The notes under the pieces were generated by a model. The model made no database searches, had not been told where the DNA came from, and saw only the letters and a program-made list of their open reading frames with translations. A DNA stretch of 64,000 nt from Mariannaea sp. PMI_226 (lineage: Eukaryota; Ascomycota; Sordariomycetes; Hypocreales; Nectriaceae), in assembly GCA_024336345.1 (NCBI GenBank), contig JANFOG010000004.1, forward strand, positions 2,108,001-2,172,000. Reading direction: 5' to 3'. Below, piece by piece: positions 36,771-49,230 of this stretch (position 1 is its first letter; each line of letters opens with the position of its first letter). Made by a program: the position numbers and the translations under genes.

Positions 36771-37117
36771 GGCCTTGCAGCCTTTCCCGCCCAGATCCTC
36801 CAGTCTAGGGCGTCACATGCGCTGTGATTTATTAAATCTTTCACCCTTTTCGCAAACCCAATCTGCCAATTTCTTCATTTATCCACGCTGTCCAGAAGAG
36901 ACTGGATGCGCGACTGACCCTCACCGAGCCGAACCCCGACTCTGCGACCCTTGGCACCGCGCCCTGTCCGCGTCCCCAGGCCCAGCAACTTATCTCGGCG
37001 TCCAGTGCCGCTCACCATCTACGAAACCTGAGCACTCGATCCAAGATTCTCCGAACATCTCTCCTTTCACTATAGTATCGCGTCGCTCCCTATTTCCGCC
37101 CATTACACTCAGTTAGC

Positions 37118-40100
37118 ATGAATGGAACCGCAGCCTCTGCGGGGGCCAAGAGAAAGGCCCCGGGTTCGCCCGACCAGGTTCCCCCGGCGAAGAGGGCAGT
37201 CAACGGAAAGCTCTCGCCTGATGACAACACCCCCGACATTATCGAGTACGACGACCACTCTGACATCTCTGAGGACCTAAACCCGCACACTGAAATGTAC
37301 ATCGGAACACCTGGAAGCTTGGGGGAGTGGCAGGATACCATCCAGAAGGTCGTGCGCAATGTCGTCGCCATCCGCTTCTGCCAGACTTGCTCGTTCGACA
37401 CCGACGCTGCCGTGGCAAGTGAGGCTACCGGATATGTTGTTGACTCTGAGCGAGGGTACGGATACCATTGAACCCATTCCGCTTGATCCCAAGTGCCATT
37501 GCGTTGCTAATCTTCCTCAATCACAGTTATATCTTAACAAACCGTCACGTTGTCGGCGCTGGTCCTTTTTGGGGCCACTGCGTCTTCGATAACCACGAGG
37601 AAGTCGACTGCTACCCCGTCTACCGCGACCCCGTTCACGACTTCGGTATCCTACGATACGACCCCAAGGCGATTAAATATATGCATGTGGATGGGTTAAA
37701 TTTACGCCCTGACCTTGCCAAAGGTGAGCAAATCCTGCCCCATCTCAAGTTCTCGATTTTCGATCCTTCAATATGGTTATATGCTTTGGAAGAGGAGCGG
37801 TCAGGCTAATGTGCTTATGCAGTCGGTGTGGAGATCCGAGTTGTCGGTAACGACGCTGGTGAGAAACTGAGTATTCTGTCTGGCATCATCAGTCGATTGG
37901 ACCGAAACGCGCCGGAGTATGGCGAGGGCTACAGCGATTTCAACACCTGCTACTATCAAGCCAACGCCGCTGCCAGCGGAGGAAGTTCAGGCAGTCCCGT
38001 CGTCAACAAGGATGGTTGCGCAGTGGCCCTGCAGGCCGGTGGTCGATCTGATGGTGCCTCGACCGATTATTTCTTGCCGCTCGACCGACCTTTGCGAGCC
38101 CTTCAATGCATCCAAGCCGGAAAACCTGTTACTCGAGGAGACATCCAATGTCAATTCCTACTCAAGCCATTTGATGAGTGTCGCAGGCTAGGCCTGGCTC
38201 CGGATTGGGAGGCGGCCATGCGCAAACAGTTCCCAGATGAAACCAACATGCTTGTGGCCGAGATTGTTCTCCCTGAGGGACCTTCGGACAACAAGATTAG
38301 GGAGGGTGATGTTCTGATCAAGGTCAACGGCGAGCTCATCACCCAATTTATTCGACTCGACTCGATTCTAGACTCCAATGTGGGCAAGACCATCAAATTC
38401 CACCTTCAGCGCGGTGGTCAGGATGTGGAAGTAGACATTGAGGTTGGGGACCTTCATCAGATCACTCCTGACCGCTTTGTCACAGTGGCTGGCGCCAGCT
38501 TCCATGACCTGTCCTACCAGCAGGCCAGGCTTTATGCCGTGCCTGTCAAGGGCGTGTACGTCTGCGAGTCTGCCGGATCGTTCCGCTTTGAGAATTCAGA
38601 CAACGGTTGGATCTTGCAAACTGTTGATCACAAAAAGGTTCCAGACCTCAAGACGTTTATCGAGGTGATGAAGGGCATTCCTGATCGTGCCAGGATTGTG
38701 GTAAGCTACAAGCACCTGCGCGATCTACACACCCTGAACACGACTATCGTGTACGTCGACCGTCACTGGTCGTCCAAGATGAAGATGGCTATTCGAAACG
38801 ACGAGACTGGTGTATGGGATTTCTCCGACCTGGGCGACCCGTTGCCCCCGGTACCCCCTGCCCGACGATCCGCGTCCTTCATCGAGCTGGATCATATGCC
38901 TCATGAAGGCATCGCAAATCTCATCAAGAGCTTTGTACACATCAACTGCACCATGCCTGTAAAGCTGGACGGCTTCCCCAAGAACCGTAGGTGGGGTATG
39001 GGTTTGGTCATTGATGCCGAGAAAGGACTGGTTTTGATATCCAGGGCTATTGTCCCTTACGATCTCTGCGATATTACTGTCACCATCGCCGACTCTATCA
39101 TTGTGGATGGCAAGGTGGTGTTCCTGCATCCCCTTCAGAATTATGCCATTGTCAAGTACGACCCATCCCTCGTCGACGCGCCCGTGAAGAGCGCTCGTCT
39201 GAGCAACGAGGTCCTTACCCAGGGTGCCAAGACCTACTTCCTTGGCTACAACCGTATTGGTCGTGTTGTGCACGGCTCAACCACCGTCACCGAGATCACG
39301 GCTGTAGCTATTCCCGCCAACTCGGGAGCTCCCCGATACCGAGCCGTGAATGTGGACGCTATTACGATTGACAGCAATCTGGGTTCTTCGTGTAACAGCG
39401 GAGTTCTGGTTGCCCCCGACGGCACCGTCCAGGCGCTTTGGCTCTCCTACCTTGGCGAGCGATCACCCTGCTCTCAGAGGGACGAGGAGTATTATTTGGG
39501 TCTAAGCACTAAGACGCTTCTCCCTGTAATTGAGACCGTTCAGAAGGGAGAGACACCCAAGCTGTCCATCCTTTCGGTTGAGTTCCGGTCTATTCAGATG
39601 TCACAGGCTTCCGTCATGGGTGTTTCTGATGAATGGATCAAGAAGGTCACGCAAGCGAACAGATCACACCACCAACTGTTCATGGTTAGCAAGCGAGCGT
39701 TTGAGCGCGTCGACCAGCCTCAGTCGTTGCTTGAAGGTGACATCGTTCTGACTTTGAATGGCAAGATCTGTACCACTATTTCCGACTTTGATGTCATGTA
39801 CTCACATGAAGTGCTGGATGCCGTGATTGTTCGGGAGTGCGAGGAGATACACCTGCAGCTTCCAACGGTCCCCGCTGACGACATGGAGACGGATCACGCA
39901 GTCTCTTTCTGCGGCGCCATCCTGCACAGGCCCCATCAGGCTGTTCGACAGCAGATCAGCAAGCTGCACAGCGAGGTGTATGTGTCGAGCCGAATTCGCG
40001 GCTCGCCAGCGTACCAGTACGGTGTTGCCCCTACCAACTTCATCACCCATGTCAACGATACCCCCACTCCTGATCTCGAGTCGTTTATCGCCGCGACTAG

Positions 40101-40388
40101 GGAGATTCCTGACAACACATGTAAGACTACTTTCAAATCCTCTCATCATTCAACCTCTGAACTAACAACTCGCGTACAGATTTCCGACTGAAGGCGGTCA
40201 CATTTGATTGTGTGCCTTGGGTTATTACGATGAAGAAGAACGAGCATTACTTCCCTACCACGGAACTGATCAAGGACAACAATGAAGCGTGCGGATGGAG
40301 GAGAGTTACATACGAGGGCAAGAAGGCCATACCTGGAGAGGCGACTGATGGAGTGCCCCCAGTTGCTGAGGATGCAGAGATGGAGTAA
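37118..40388 (+). CDS. NMA111: Nuclear HtrA-type serine protease NMA111
   Basis: Nma111 is a nuclear HtrA/Omi-family protease linked in yeast to apoptosis-like death and lipid homeostasis. Exons are 37118-37455, 37527-37723, 37823-40120 and 40180-40388, 1013 aa, the usual length. A bipartite basic signal (KRKAPGSP...PAKR) opens the protein. The active protease domain has H120 in LTNRHVVG, D151 in HDFGIL and S234 in GGSSGSP. PDZ domains follow, then a second, degenerate protease repeat (from about [16 protein letters not shown]) in which HVVG is replaced by SRAIVP and the serine motif by SSCNSG, as is normal for the family. A second PDZ pair closes the protein. The last exon adds [27 protein letters not shown]. 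Intron phases agree throughout. Confidence 0.96.
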
Positions 40389-41295
40389 GTGAAAGTGAAG
40401 GGGAAAGAAGATGCCTAGACTGGGCTCCACCTTTACGCATCATCATCATCAACACCAGGAGCCAAAGTGGACGGGGACGGGGATTGGAATGGGAAGGGGA
40501 ATTAAATGTATAAATTCGCATGATAAAGGTTGCGAAGGGGAAGTTTCGGCCACTGTACAAGCATTTGCGACTGTTGGATTGGGACACGGCGTTTTATGGC
40601 GATGAAAGATCTCTTAGGGTTATCTGGAGCTGTACCGCAGCAAAGGGGAAAGGCATTTTTTTCACCTGCGGACAGGGCTTCCCGGAAGTGGATTCAGGAC
40701 TGGAAGTGTAACATAGATTGTGTTTAGTTGATATTGCATGTATATGAGATAACCAGTACAGACAGAAGCCGCCGGCAGATGCGGAAGTATTTGATCTTGT
40801 TTCTTCTTCTTACCTCCTCGAAGAGCATCCAGCTGAGTGTGATGAATGAGAGGGAGTATATGAGAGAGTATGAGATTTGGTAAAGTGGCTGCCTAAGTAG
40901 ATTGCTCAAAGTATGAGCATATATAACTTTTTGATGGTGCGACTGTGCCTGAAAGGCCGCGTAATTGTGATTGTGTCCCTGTGCCTTGACTCCTTGGGTG
41001 CCTTGGCTAGGTTATAATGAGGCTCTCAAAGCTCTCTCATGGGAAGTGTCAGTTTCGGTGGTGCCAATGTATCGGTAGTGGGGCTGGAGCTGGTCAGTGA
41101 GCTCACATGGAGTAAGCGCATGTTCCAAGTGTCTGCCTTGTCCAAGACCACGACCAAGACCAAGACCAAAACCAACCACCACCTCTCTTTTCTCCTCCCC
41201 ATCTTCCTCACACCCCTCCTGTTATTCTTGCGCCCTTGTGCGCCGTCCTATTCTACCGCCATTCCGTCACATTTTCCCTCATCGAATATACCGTC
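40389..41295. other. Intergenic region between NMA111 and IST1
   Basis: 907 bp with no supported gene. It contains the NMA111 3' region, a short CAT repeat near 40438 and the IST1 promoter, with imperfect CCAAGACCA repeats near 41142-41172. Confidence 0.5.
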
Positions 41296-42337
41296 ATGCC
41301 ACCTTTGGGCGCTTCATGGCTGGTGAGCTTCTTCCCCTCCGGCACCCCACGCTACCCCGCCATTTTAGATGTTCCCGGAGCCGCATGGAGACCGTAGTAG
41401 GTAGCCCGCAGTGACGCAATTGCTAACAGATCCAAACTTGGGTTGGGTGCAGACCAAACTCAAGGTCCAGCTCAAGCTCGCCATCGCGCGCCTACGCATG
41501 GTGCAGCAGCGCGATGAGCAGCAGGGAAAGGCGAACCGGAGGGCCATGGCCCAGCTTCTCGAGGCCGGAAAGGAGGACTCAGCGCGCATTCGAGTCGAGA
41601 ATATCATCCGGGCCGACATCATCTCCGAGTTGCACGAGATTCTGGAGCTGTACTGCGAGCTGCTCCTTGCTAGGGCGGGATTGATGGAGGGCCCCGTGTG
41701 CGACCCGGGTTTGGAAGAGGCTATCAAGAGCTTGCTCTATGCTGCGCCCAAGACAGAGATCAAGGAGCTGGCTACTGTGAGGAACTTGCTCGCCGAGAAG
41801 TACGGAAAGGAATTTGTGATTTCGGCATTGGAAAACTCGGACGCCAAAGTCAACCCCAAGGTCATCAAGAAGCTGAGCGTCGAGCCGCCGCGGGACGAAC
41901 TAGTCGTTGGATACCTGGAGGAGATTGCCAGAGCATACGGCGTGGATTGGCCGAGACGAGAAGCCATAACACCGCCGTTAGAACTTTTGGACACGGATGA
42001 CCTGGAGGATAACGGAGACGACGGCGGAGACGACGACGCCGGCGGCAAAGAACAGAAGATCCTCGCCGACCCGTTACTGGCCGAGAACAAGGCATTAGCA
42101 AGTACACCGCTCAAGAAGCTGACGCGGAATGCCCCGACGAGTCCGGTGACTGTGACGCCTCCTCGAATGACAACAGATAATGTGCACCCCAAGGTGACAC
42201 TCAATTCCGTGGAGCTGAAGCCAAACAAGAAGATGGATGCCGCGGCAGCAGCGAGTAAGAAGAAGGCACCTGAAGGCGATGTACCAGATATTAAAGATCT
42301 GGAGGCAAGGTTCGCGGCGCTAAAGAGAGGGAGGTAA
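41296..42337 (+). CDS. IST1: IST1, ESCRT-III-associated regulator of Vps4
   Basis: Ist1 adopts an ESCRT-III fold and regulates the Vps4 ATPase during multivesicular-body sorting. Exons are 41296-41322 and 41453-42337, 303 aa. The first exon (MPPLGASWL) is placed because the frame continues into TKLKVQLKLAIARLRMVQQR, the conserved N-terminal basic helix; the 130-bp intron has GTGAGC, TGCTAAC and GCAG. The Ist1 domain covers about residues 8-185, including IIRADIISELHEILELYCELLLAR and YLEEIARAYGVDW. An acidic linker (GDDGGDDDAGG) follows. The C-terminus, IKDLEARFAALKRGR, fits a MIM1 motif that would bind the Vps4 MIT domain. Identity is secure; exon 1 is slightly less so. Confidence 0.92.
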
Positions 42338-43365
42338 AGTAGATTTGAGGAGAGGAAGCTGGAGTTTATGACAGATGAACGGTGTTAATACGGGTTTCTT
42401 CAATACGACTTTTATGCAAACTTTTTCCCCCCTTACTACCAACATGCGCAAATGGAAGGCTCTTGGGGGATGAGAAAAATCACCACCGTGTTGCGAGTTG
42501 GTGATGTTCGTCATGTCTTTACATTACTAACCTACCATGACAAATGCAGCACCTCTACTCAACACAGCTCGAGGTTTATTTATTTGAGTTGGGAACCCGC
42601 AAAACCGTGTTGTAGAGGCGCATAATTCTCGTTCGTCATTAACGAATATTATTGAGAAACAGATATGGATAGTTCAGAAACTCGGATTGCGGCCGCTGGG
42701 GGGATATCTTGAAAAGATTTTTTTCTTCTTCTTTCATTTATCTACTATTCGCCCATATGGATAATCGGACACATCAACTATCTCAGGACCATTATAACGG
42801 CATGATACAGGTGGATATAAGTGTCACAGATAAGGAAGCTAATAAGCAGCTTCGTGGCATTGCCGGTGATTCTTAGAACGTCACCGTCAGAATAAGGCTA
42901 CGGATTCGGAGTGCTTTACTTGGTCAAGATAATATAGGAGGGTGAGAGACGACTGACTGGATGTAAATCTGAGTTCCGTAGTTGCTCCTCTCCTCCAAGT
43001 TATGTTCTCAAACCACGTGTGTTACGATTGCCAACTCAAATCACAATACAAACTGAACCCCTACAGGAACACAGCTTTGTACACAGACATTGCCAAAGCC
43101 TGGTGATGGAAGGGGCATGGGTTTGTCCCCAAAATGGTATATTGACAAAAAATAAAGAGTACAATCAATGCTGTAGATCCTGGAACGCCCCAACTCCTGC
43201 CCCGCCTCTTAATCGTATGTGCAATATATAAAAAATGGCCGGCGCTCTCATCTTGTTTGGAAGAATTGCCGTGCTGGTTGCAACTTTATAGGTTATGAAG
43301 TGCAAATGCAAATACAAATGCAATTGAGAGCACCCCAAAAACGAAATCGAATATCGAGGGAGGCA
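42338..43365. other. Convergent 3' intergenic region
   Basis: 1.03 kb between the IST1 and AP-2 sigma stops. No gene or structural RNA seen. Confidence 0.55.
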
Positions 43366-43877
43366 TTACTCGAGCTTGTCTAAATGCTCCAACCTCGTCA
43401 GGACAACCTGCTTGCTCGTCTCCTCAATCTCGCCGGCTAGGAAAACCTCGTCGAGAATGGCGTAAACCTTGTAGAAGTTGAAGACAAGATCGAGCTCGCA
43501 AACGTTTCCGAAGAAGGCGTCGAGGACCTCGACGAAGAAGTGGATGGCCTCGAGGAAGGCGAGCTCGTTGTCGTTTGTGTCGACGCAGGCGCAGAAGAAG
43601 AGGCCGGCGTAGCGGCGGTAGACAATCTTGTTGTTGCGGAACTCGACAAAGTTGGACTGGTACTTTTGGTCGCGGGGGGCTACGAGTCGGTGTACTTCGC
43701 CCTTGAGCTTGATCTTTTGCTCGTCGCTGAAGGGGGCGTACCACTTGGCGAGACGAGTCTTGCCCCTAGGATTGGGGAAAAAGGGTTAGCATTGCTTGCA
43801 TGGGTTTTCCGGTCGGGTTAGAGTTGGGGGAGGGTTAAGGCGTACTGCCGGTTTTGAATGAGGATGAATGACAACAT
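43366..43877 (-). CDS. APS2: AP-2 clathrin adaptor sigma subunit
   Basis: The small sigma chain of the plasma-membrane AP-2 clathrin adaptor, which helps bind dileucine sorting signals. Exons are 43877-43846 and 43765-43366, 143 aa, the standard length. Exon 1 encodes [11 protein letters not shown] and the 80-bp intron leads to [28 protein letters not shown]. The body contains [44 protein letters not shown] and ends [11 protein letters not shown]. Two Arg-rich and Ser-rich frames that overlap it on the same strand are shadows. AP-2 rather than AP-1 sigma is inferred from [27 protein letters not shown]. Confidence 0.95.
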
Positions 43878-44402
43878 TGCGACCAGGTGAGAAGATGGGG
43901 GCTGGCCGTTCCTCAGGCGGGGTGGTGGTGGTGGTTGTGGTTGTAAATAGGAAAGGGGATGCGATTGGGCTGGTTGGTGATGCGCCGGGAATGGCGGACG
44001 TTGGAGGCTGAGTGGTCTGGGGTAGGTCAGTATCGTTAGGTAAGGTAGGTTGACGGCTAAGTCAGTACCTGCGTGGGTACTTTTCTCAGAGCAGCCCGCC
44101 CCCTGGACAATTCGCCGGGGGGTCGGATTCGGTGATTGGGCGCCTGTGGGGGTGGCGGCTGCACAGTGAGGTTGAAGGCTGGCAGGGGGGTTTCCAGGAA
44201 TTTATATCAAGATATTTTTCAGATCCATTTACCTTGGGTATTGTCTGATAGGTAGTTGTGAAGCATGCAAGCGAGCCACGGAATAATTGTACTTGTTTGG
44301 TGAGGGTGAAAAAAAATATAAGTGATGCACCATTAAGGTAGGGAGGTAGGCAATTGGCTAATCATACCCCCAAGTCTGAAATGAGAGTGCGAAAAAAAAG
44401 AA
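43878..44402. other. AP-2 sigma promoter region
   Basis: 525 bp containing a G-rich stretch at about 43905-43945 and several GGTAGG words near 44040 and 44341. It carries the tRNA terminator at its right end. No other gene seen. Confidence 0.5.
44392..44399 (-). terminator. RNA polymerase III terminator
   Basis: Eight A residues on the plus strand, hence T8 on the minus strand, begin 4 nt past the tRNA-Gln 3' end. Confidence 0.8.
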
Positions 44403-44473
44403 GGTCTCAGAGGGAGTCGAACCCTCGCTGGCGGAATCAGAATCCGCAGTCATAACCGTTAGACCATGAAACC
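44403..44473 (-). tRNA. trnQ-CUG: tRNA-Gln (anticodon CUG), intronless
   Basis: The minus strand reads GGTTTCATGGTCTAACGG at the 5' end. The acceptor stem GGTTTCA pairs with TGAGACC (one wobble). The anticodon arm GCGGA-TTCTGAT-TCCGC presents CTG, decoding CAG. The T arm contains GGTTCGACTCC, an internal B box; the A box lies around TGGTCTAACGG. There is no intron. A T-run terminator follows. Confidence 0.96.
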
Positions 44474-45393
44474 TAACCCATTGAGGGGATTCAGATTACC
44501 TGACTCGATGACGGCAATAGTCAGCAAGCTCATTTATAAATTTGGGCCAGTTCAAATCTTCTCGCTGCTCCAGTTGGGATAACTTGAAGTTTCACCACTT
44601 AACTGACAGGACCCCAAACCCTGTCTTCGTCAATCAGTGTTTTTATTCTTCATTAATAGAAAAAAAAAACCCTTTGTCACACTGAGTCTAGGTTGTAAGC
44701 CTGTTATATCATTCCGGTTGTTTCTCTGGTTTCCTAGCAAGGCGTCTCTCTCTTAATATATTCCAATTAACCGCAGTATCAATCGTTCATTGGTTGCTGC
44801 CTTCTCCATGTGACAATCCATCGAAACTACCTAGGTAGTATCCAACGGGAAGTTTTATGCAGGGAAATAAAACCCACGCAACCATAGAATGAGAAAAGGA
44901 TACAAATTGTGTGAGGCTTCCCCTACCTACATGACCTCTAAAAAGTTGGACCCGAGTTAGATTGGAGGGTTTGAGTTGGCGCCTTAATTATCAGTGAACG
45001 CCCCCGCTCTTCGGAGGAAATAGACTTGCTCGGGAAGCTTCCTACGCGGATGAGTGAACTTCTACTCTTCAACAAACGTAATATCGGTTTTCTGTTTTTT
45101 TCGGCCTATTTAGACTATCCGATGTTATTTGTTCTTCCCTTTCACCATTTGCAACACTAATCAATTAATCAACGAGTCAATTCATCATATTTCTCTACGG
45201 AAAGGAACAGAACAAGAAAAAAACAAGGAAAACGAGACAGACAAAAAGCTATCCCACAACCACCACACTCTCAATTGAATTTTGCCCTCCCCGGGTTGAG
45301 GGGATTTATTCATGTTATGGCTTGTGACGACTTCACATTAACCCCAGCAGCCTCAATATCATCACCATTGCCGCCCTCATCCACGCCACCGCA
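44474..45393. other. Intergenic region upstream of the ArAE gene
   Basis: 920 bp with no supported coding frame. It holds the ACCTAGGT palindrome at 44829 and A-rich leader-like DNA at about 45180-45250. Confidence 0.5.
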
Positions 45394-48300
45394 ATGACCT
45401 CACTCACCAAGCCAGTGAAGACGCTGGCTAAGGCTGTCTGGGGCGACTCTGGGAGCAACACTCTCTGGCAGCGCATCGTGAAATGCTCTGCCGCGATCAC
45501 AATATCAGTCATTGTCGTTATTATCCCCGCAGTCGTCACTGCTTTCGGGCCCTCAACCTTTTTATGTCCCCTAGCCACCATCTTTGGTCATCCGGGACAG
45601 CGCACTGGCTTAATGATTGAGGCGCTTCTGATGATCCTGCTGGGTTCCCTCATCGGCGTTGGATGGTCTCTTCTTGGGCTGTATGTGGCAAGCCTAGTGT
45701 TCGACACCAATCCCGATGCCGCATACGCCATCCGAGCCATCTTCTTCTTAGTTTCCATAATTTTTCATGGCTATGTTCGGTCTTCTAGTCCCCGTTTGTT
45801 TCCCTTCGTCGCCTTTCTTCTCATTGCAACCATCATTGTCTTGCTGAGCAATGCTCAGACGGCCACCTTGGCTGTCTTTACTCGTCTTATCTATCCTCTT
45901 CTTTGTGGAAGTGGCATTTCTCTTTTAGTAAACATATTTATTTTCCCCGAGTTGTCAAGTAGTTTTCTGGGTTTATCTACCATAGACACCCTTTACAATA
46001 CTATGGACACACTCACCAGGGCTACCTTTTGGTTCACCACCCCAGGCGGCGATGGCCTTATCCCGTCAGAGACGGGCAAGAGCGCTGCAGAAGAGAAGAA
46101 GAAGAAGAAAAAGAAAAAGAAAAATGGCGCTGTGCACAAATTCCTCGCCGAATTCCCCAACCCCTTTCAGTCTTCCCAAGCTCGGTATCTTGCCTCAAAC
46201 GATCCTGTCGAGCACACTACGATCGCCGGTCTTACGGGGAAGAAGGCAAAATTACGTTCTGGTCTCACTCGTTGCACCGCTGCCCAAAAAGAGATCAATT
46301 ACGAAATATCCATCTCGCCACTCCCTCCTAGCAGCATGAAACCACTCAGTACCACACATATGTCCAGTCTAGTTCAAAGTACTATTACTCTCATTGGTGC
46401 TTGCGAGAACAAGTTTATTGTCCTCGAGAATGAGGACCGCTCCGTTGACGACGACCTCGCCAAGATAGAGACTGGCATGAGCGAAATGAGTAACTTAAAG
46501 AAGGTGTCGACTGTGGAGGATTTCCTGAAGAAGGTAGAAAACGCGAGACCAATTAGGGAGATTGAGGGCAGCAGTGCCAGCTTTCTAGAGACGATACTGG
46601 AACGCATCCGCAAGCCAGTGCGTGAGTTCGAGACTGCTCTTCAGGAAGCGGTAGTGTTGGTAATCTCATGCTTGGCGTATTGCTATGATGTGCCTGAGTT
46701 ACCCTCCGGGACGCCGGCTCCAAAGGGCATTCATCTCCAGGAACTTGACCTGAGGATTGATCTTTTCACAGAGGCCTTGGCCCAATTTGATTTGGATTGT
46801 GAGGCTGAGCTTAAGCGGTCAGCCATAGACCCTAGTGGTCTCAGTATTGCTTTCATGCCTCGAATGGAAACATTTCTAGTTTCTTCATTTGTTCTTGCCT
46901 TCCGGCAAGCAGCCATCCATGTCTTGAAAATGCTCCGACATGTGAGGCAGATTGTTGAGGACAGAAAATCGAGGAACGATAAATCAACCATCTGGTTTCC
47001 TCAATATACCAGCATTCAAAAATGGCTAGTCACAGGTGGTGATCAGGATGCTCTGACTCTACCAGAAACGGCTCGCAAGGAAATTCGGAGAGGCAAAGTT
47101 CCGCCAGGATCAAAGCCTAAGGCTCGTAGAAATTCCTCGAACCACGGTCTTCGGAATAGGATCCATCAGGGGACAGCTGACGAAGAAAAAGGGCCTGAGC
47201 AAGCTGAAAGGGAGAAAATTGCCAGCAAGAGCCTTGCTGACGAAAACAAAAACAAGAACAAAACAAAGAGCAAATCTAAGGTTGAAGATGGAAGCTGGAT
47301 TTCCAGGCTAAGAGGCAAAGCAGCTGATACACTCGAATGGATTCAGGATTCAGATGACCTTGCGTATGCTTCTAAGCTAGCCGTCGCCGTTTTTATTGTC
47401 AGTTGGCCAGCTTTCGTGCCATCCTTGAACGGCTGGTATGCGAGTATCCGCGGCATATGGGCGCCATTGCAGCTCTTCATTGTCTTTGACGTTGCAGTTG
47501 GCTCGTCATTCGCTGTCTTTACCCTTCGACTCTTTGGTTCTGTTGCTGGTTGTGTGATAGGCTACCTGTCTTACGAGATAGGGAGAGGTAACCGCATTGC
47601 TATGGTTGTTATCCTGGCGTTCGGCATCGTTCCCTCATCCTACATCCAGTTAGGGACAAAATATGTAAAAACCGGCTTGGTGGCAAATGTCACAATGTGT
47701 GTAGTAGCTCTCTGTGAGTTTGGTCCTCTGACGCCCAGTTCCTTCTTTAATCGCTAATGAATGCAGCTGCCATCAATCGCACTGCCCCTGCAGTCGAGGT
47801 CTTTTACCGAAGACTCGTGGCCTTTATGGTCGGTGGCCTAGTTGCTATCGCCATTGAGATGCTTCTTTACCCTGTCAGAGCGCGCCACCGACTTGTTGAA
47901 TCTCTTTCCGCCTCTGTCAAACAAATACAGAACATGCAAGCTGCCACAGCGGTTGGGGTAGACTCCTCCGAGACGCCCAACTTCCGAGCTCCAACCCTTC
48001 ACAAACGCTTCAGTAACGCACGGAATAAAGCTCGGGGCGCACTGGCTGCTGCAGAGACGTTTCTACCCTTTTGCTCAAAAGAACCCCGTCTTAAGGGGAG
48101 CTTTAAACCTCTGGCTCCGATTTACGAAGAAATCATCTACGTTCTTCATCAGATCATTGATCGGATGGACAATGTGGTACAGCTACGAAAGGAGTACGGT
48201 TCATCTATCCTTGAGGATTTGAATACTCAAGTCAGCGCTTACCGTCGCAACGCTGCTGCTAGCATCATGCTGGTTCTGTTCTCTGTCAACGAGGCCCTCA

Positions 48301-48962
48301 CGACTTGGCAACCTCTTCCACAATTCATCCCATCGAGCCGGCTAGCACAACTTCGTCTCGTCAATCATGTTCGTGAAGTTCTTTCTTCGCGCAGCGGTAC
48401 GCACACACCTGCAGGAGGCGTCCCTCCCATCTTTACGGGGCACGAGGAAACTGAGGAGCAAATTGCGCATCTCATAACACAGAAGCGCTTCCTCTCGTGG
48501 AACGCCAGCACAGCGGGTCAGATGGAGATTATCGAATACCTTGAGGAGCTTGTTGAGTTAGTGAAGCTGCTTGTTGGTGTCAACGCTTTCCGGAGCGGCA
48601 TGCTCGAGAAACCAGACTATAGCAACTATCGGCAACGTATCCACCGGTCAGACCAGTTGCCTTTGGCTACGGTGCCCACGGCTCAAGACAATACTCCGAG
48701 TGATGCCCCGACTGAAGACCTTGCTACGGCAGTAACACTGTCCCCTAGTGAGCCAGACCTGCAGAGAACTCAGACAGTTCGTGAACGAGCAGAGCAGTTG
48801 AGGGACAGGCTACGCAGGAGAAGAGATGACGAAGATGAAGCAAGTGGTAGCGACACGGATGACAGGGTACCAGTGAGTCTCCAGAGAGTCGGCACGCGGC
48901 TTTGGGAGAATGATGCCGTAACTCGACGAAGGGCCTTTACTTTGAGCCACGATAGTACGTAA
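45394..48962 (+). CDS. Large ArAE/FUSC-type membrane protein (aromatic acid exporter-like)
   Basis: 1171 aa from exons 45394-47713 and 47767-48962 with one 53-bp intron. The architecture is that of fungal proteins carrying an ArAE_2_N-type domain and a FUSC-like second bundle. The first hydrophobic bundle (about residues 30-200) is followed by a cytosolic region with coiled segments. The second bundle lies at about residues 660-820 (SKLAVAVFIVSWPAFVPSL, IRGIWAPLQLFIVFDVAVGSS, AFMVGGLVAIAIEMLLYPVR). The tail is acidic and Arg-rich. These proteins are predicted exporters of aromatic acids or other anions; the actual substrate in fungi is largely unknown. A run of nine lysines encoded by AAG/AAA codons (about 46097-46123) sits just after the first bundle. 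The intron lies between two hydrophobic segments. Confidence 0.88.
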
Positions 48963-49230
48963 ACCTAGACAGATTAGACTGTGACCCTGTGAAATCCCTT
49001 TATCATATTGTGGCAATATTTTACCGGTGATTAGATTTTACACCGAGCTAGAAATCTTTTCGAATTGCAAAGTTCATAATCTGTACTTTCTCCGCCTGAC
49101 CATCCGTGGATGCCTGTCCATAACGCCGAGAAGTCACATCCTCCATCCATGCTCCCAAAAAACGCCCATCTAGACTGAGATAGAATACCAGCAAAAAGAC
49201 TGTTGAAAGATGTGATGAACCAATTTCCTC

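Larger units (their letters stand above)
34477..37117. other. Intergenic region of about 2.6 kb
   Basis: No supported gene. It contains a CA repeat (34882-34899), a (CATCC)5 tandem repeat (36046-36070), an A17 run (36754-36770) and CT-rich leader-like DNA before NMA111. Frames here are short and overlap on both strands. Confidence 0.5.

Noticed and set aside
43424..43744. Arg-rich and Ser-rich minus-strand frames
   Set aside because: They are out-of-frame readings of AP-2 sigma exon 2.
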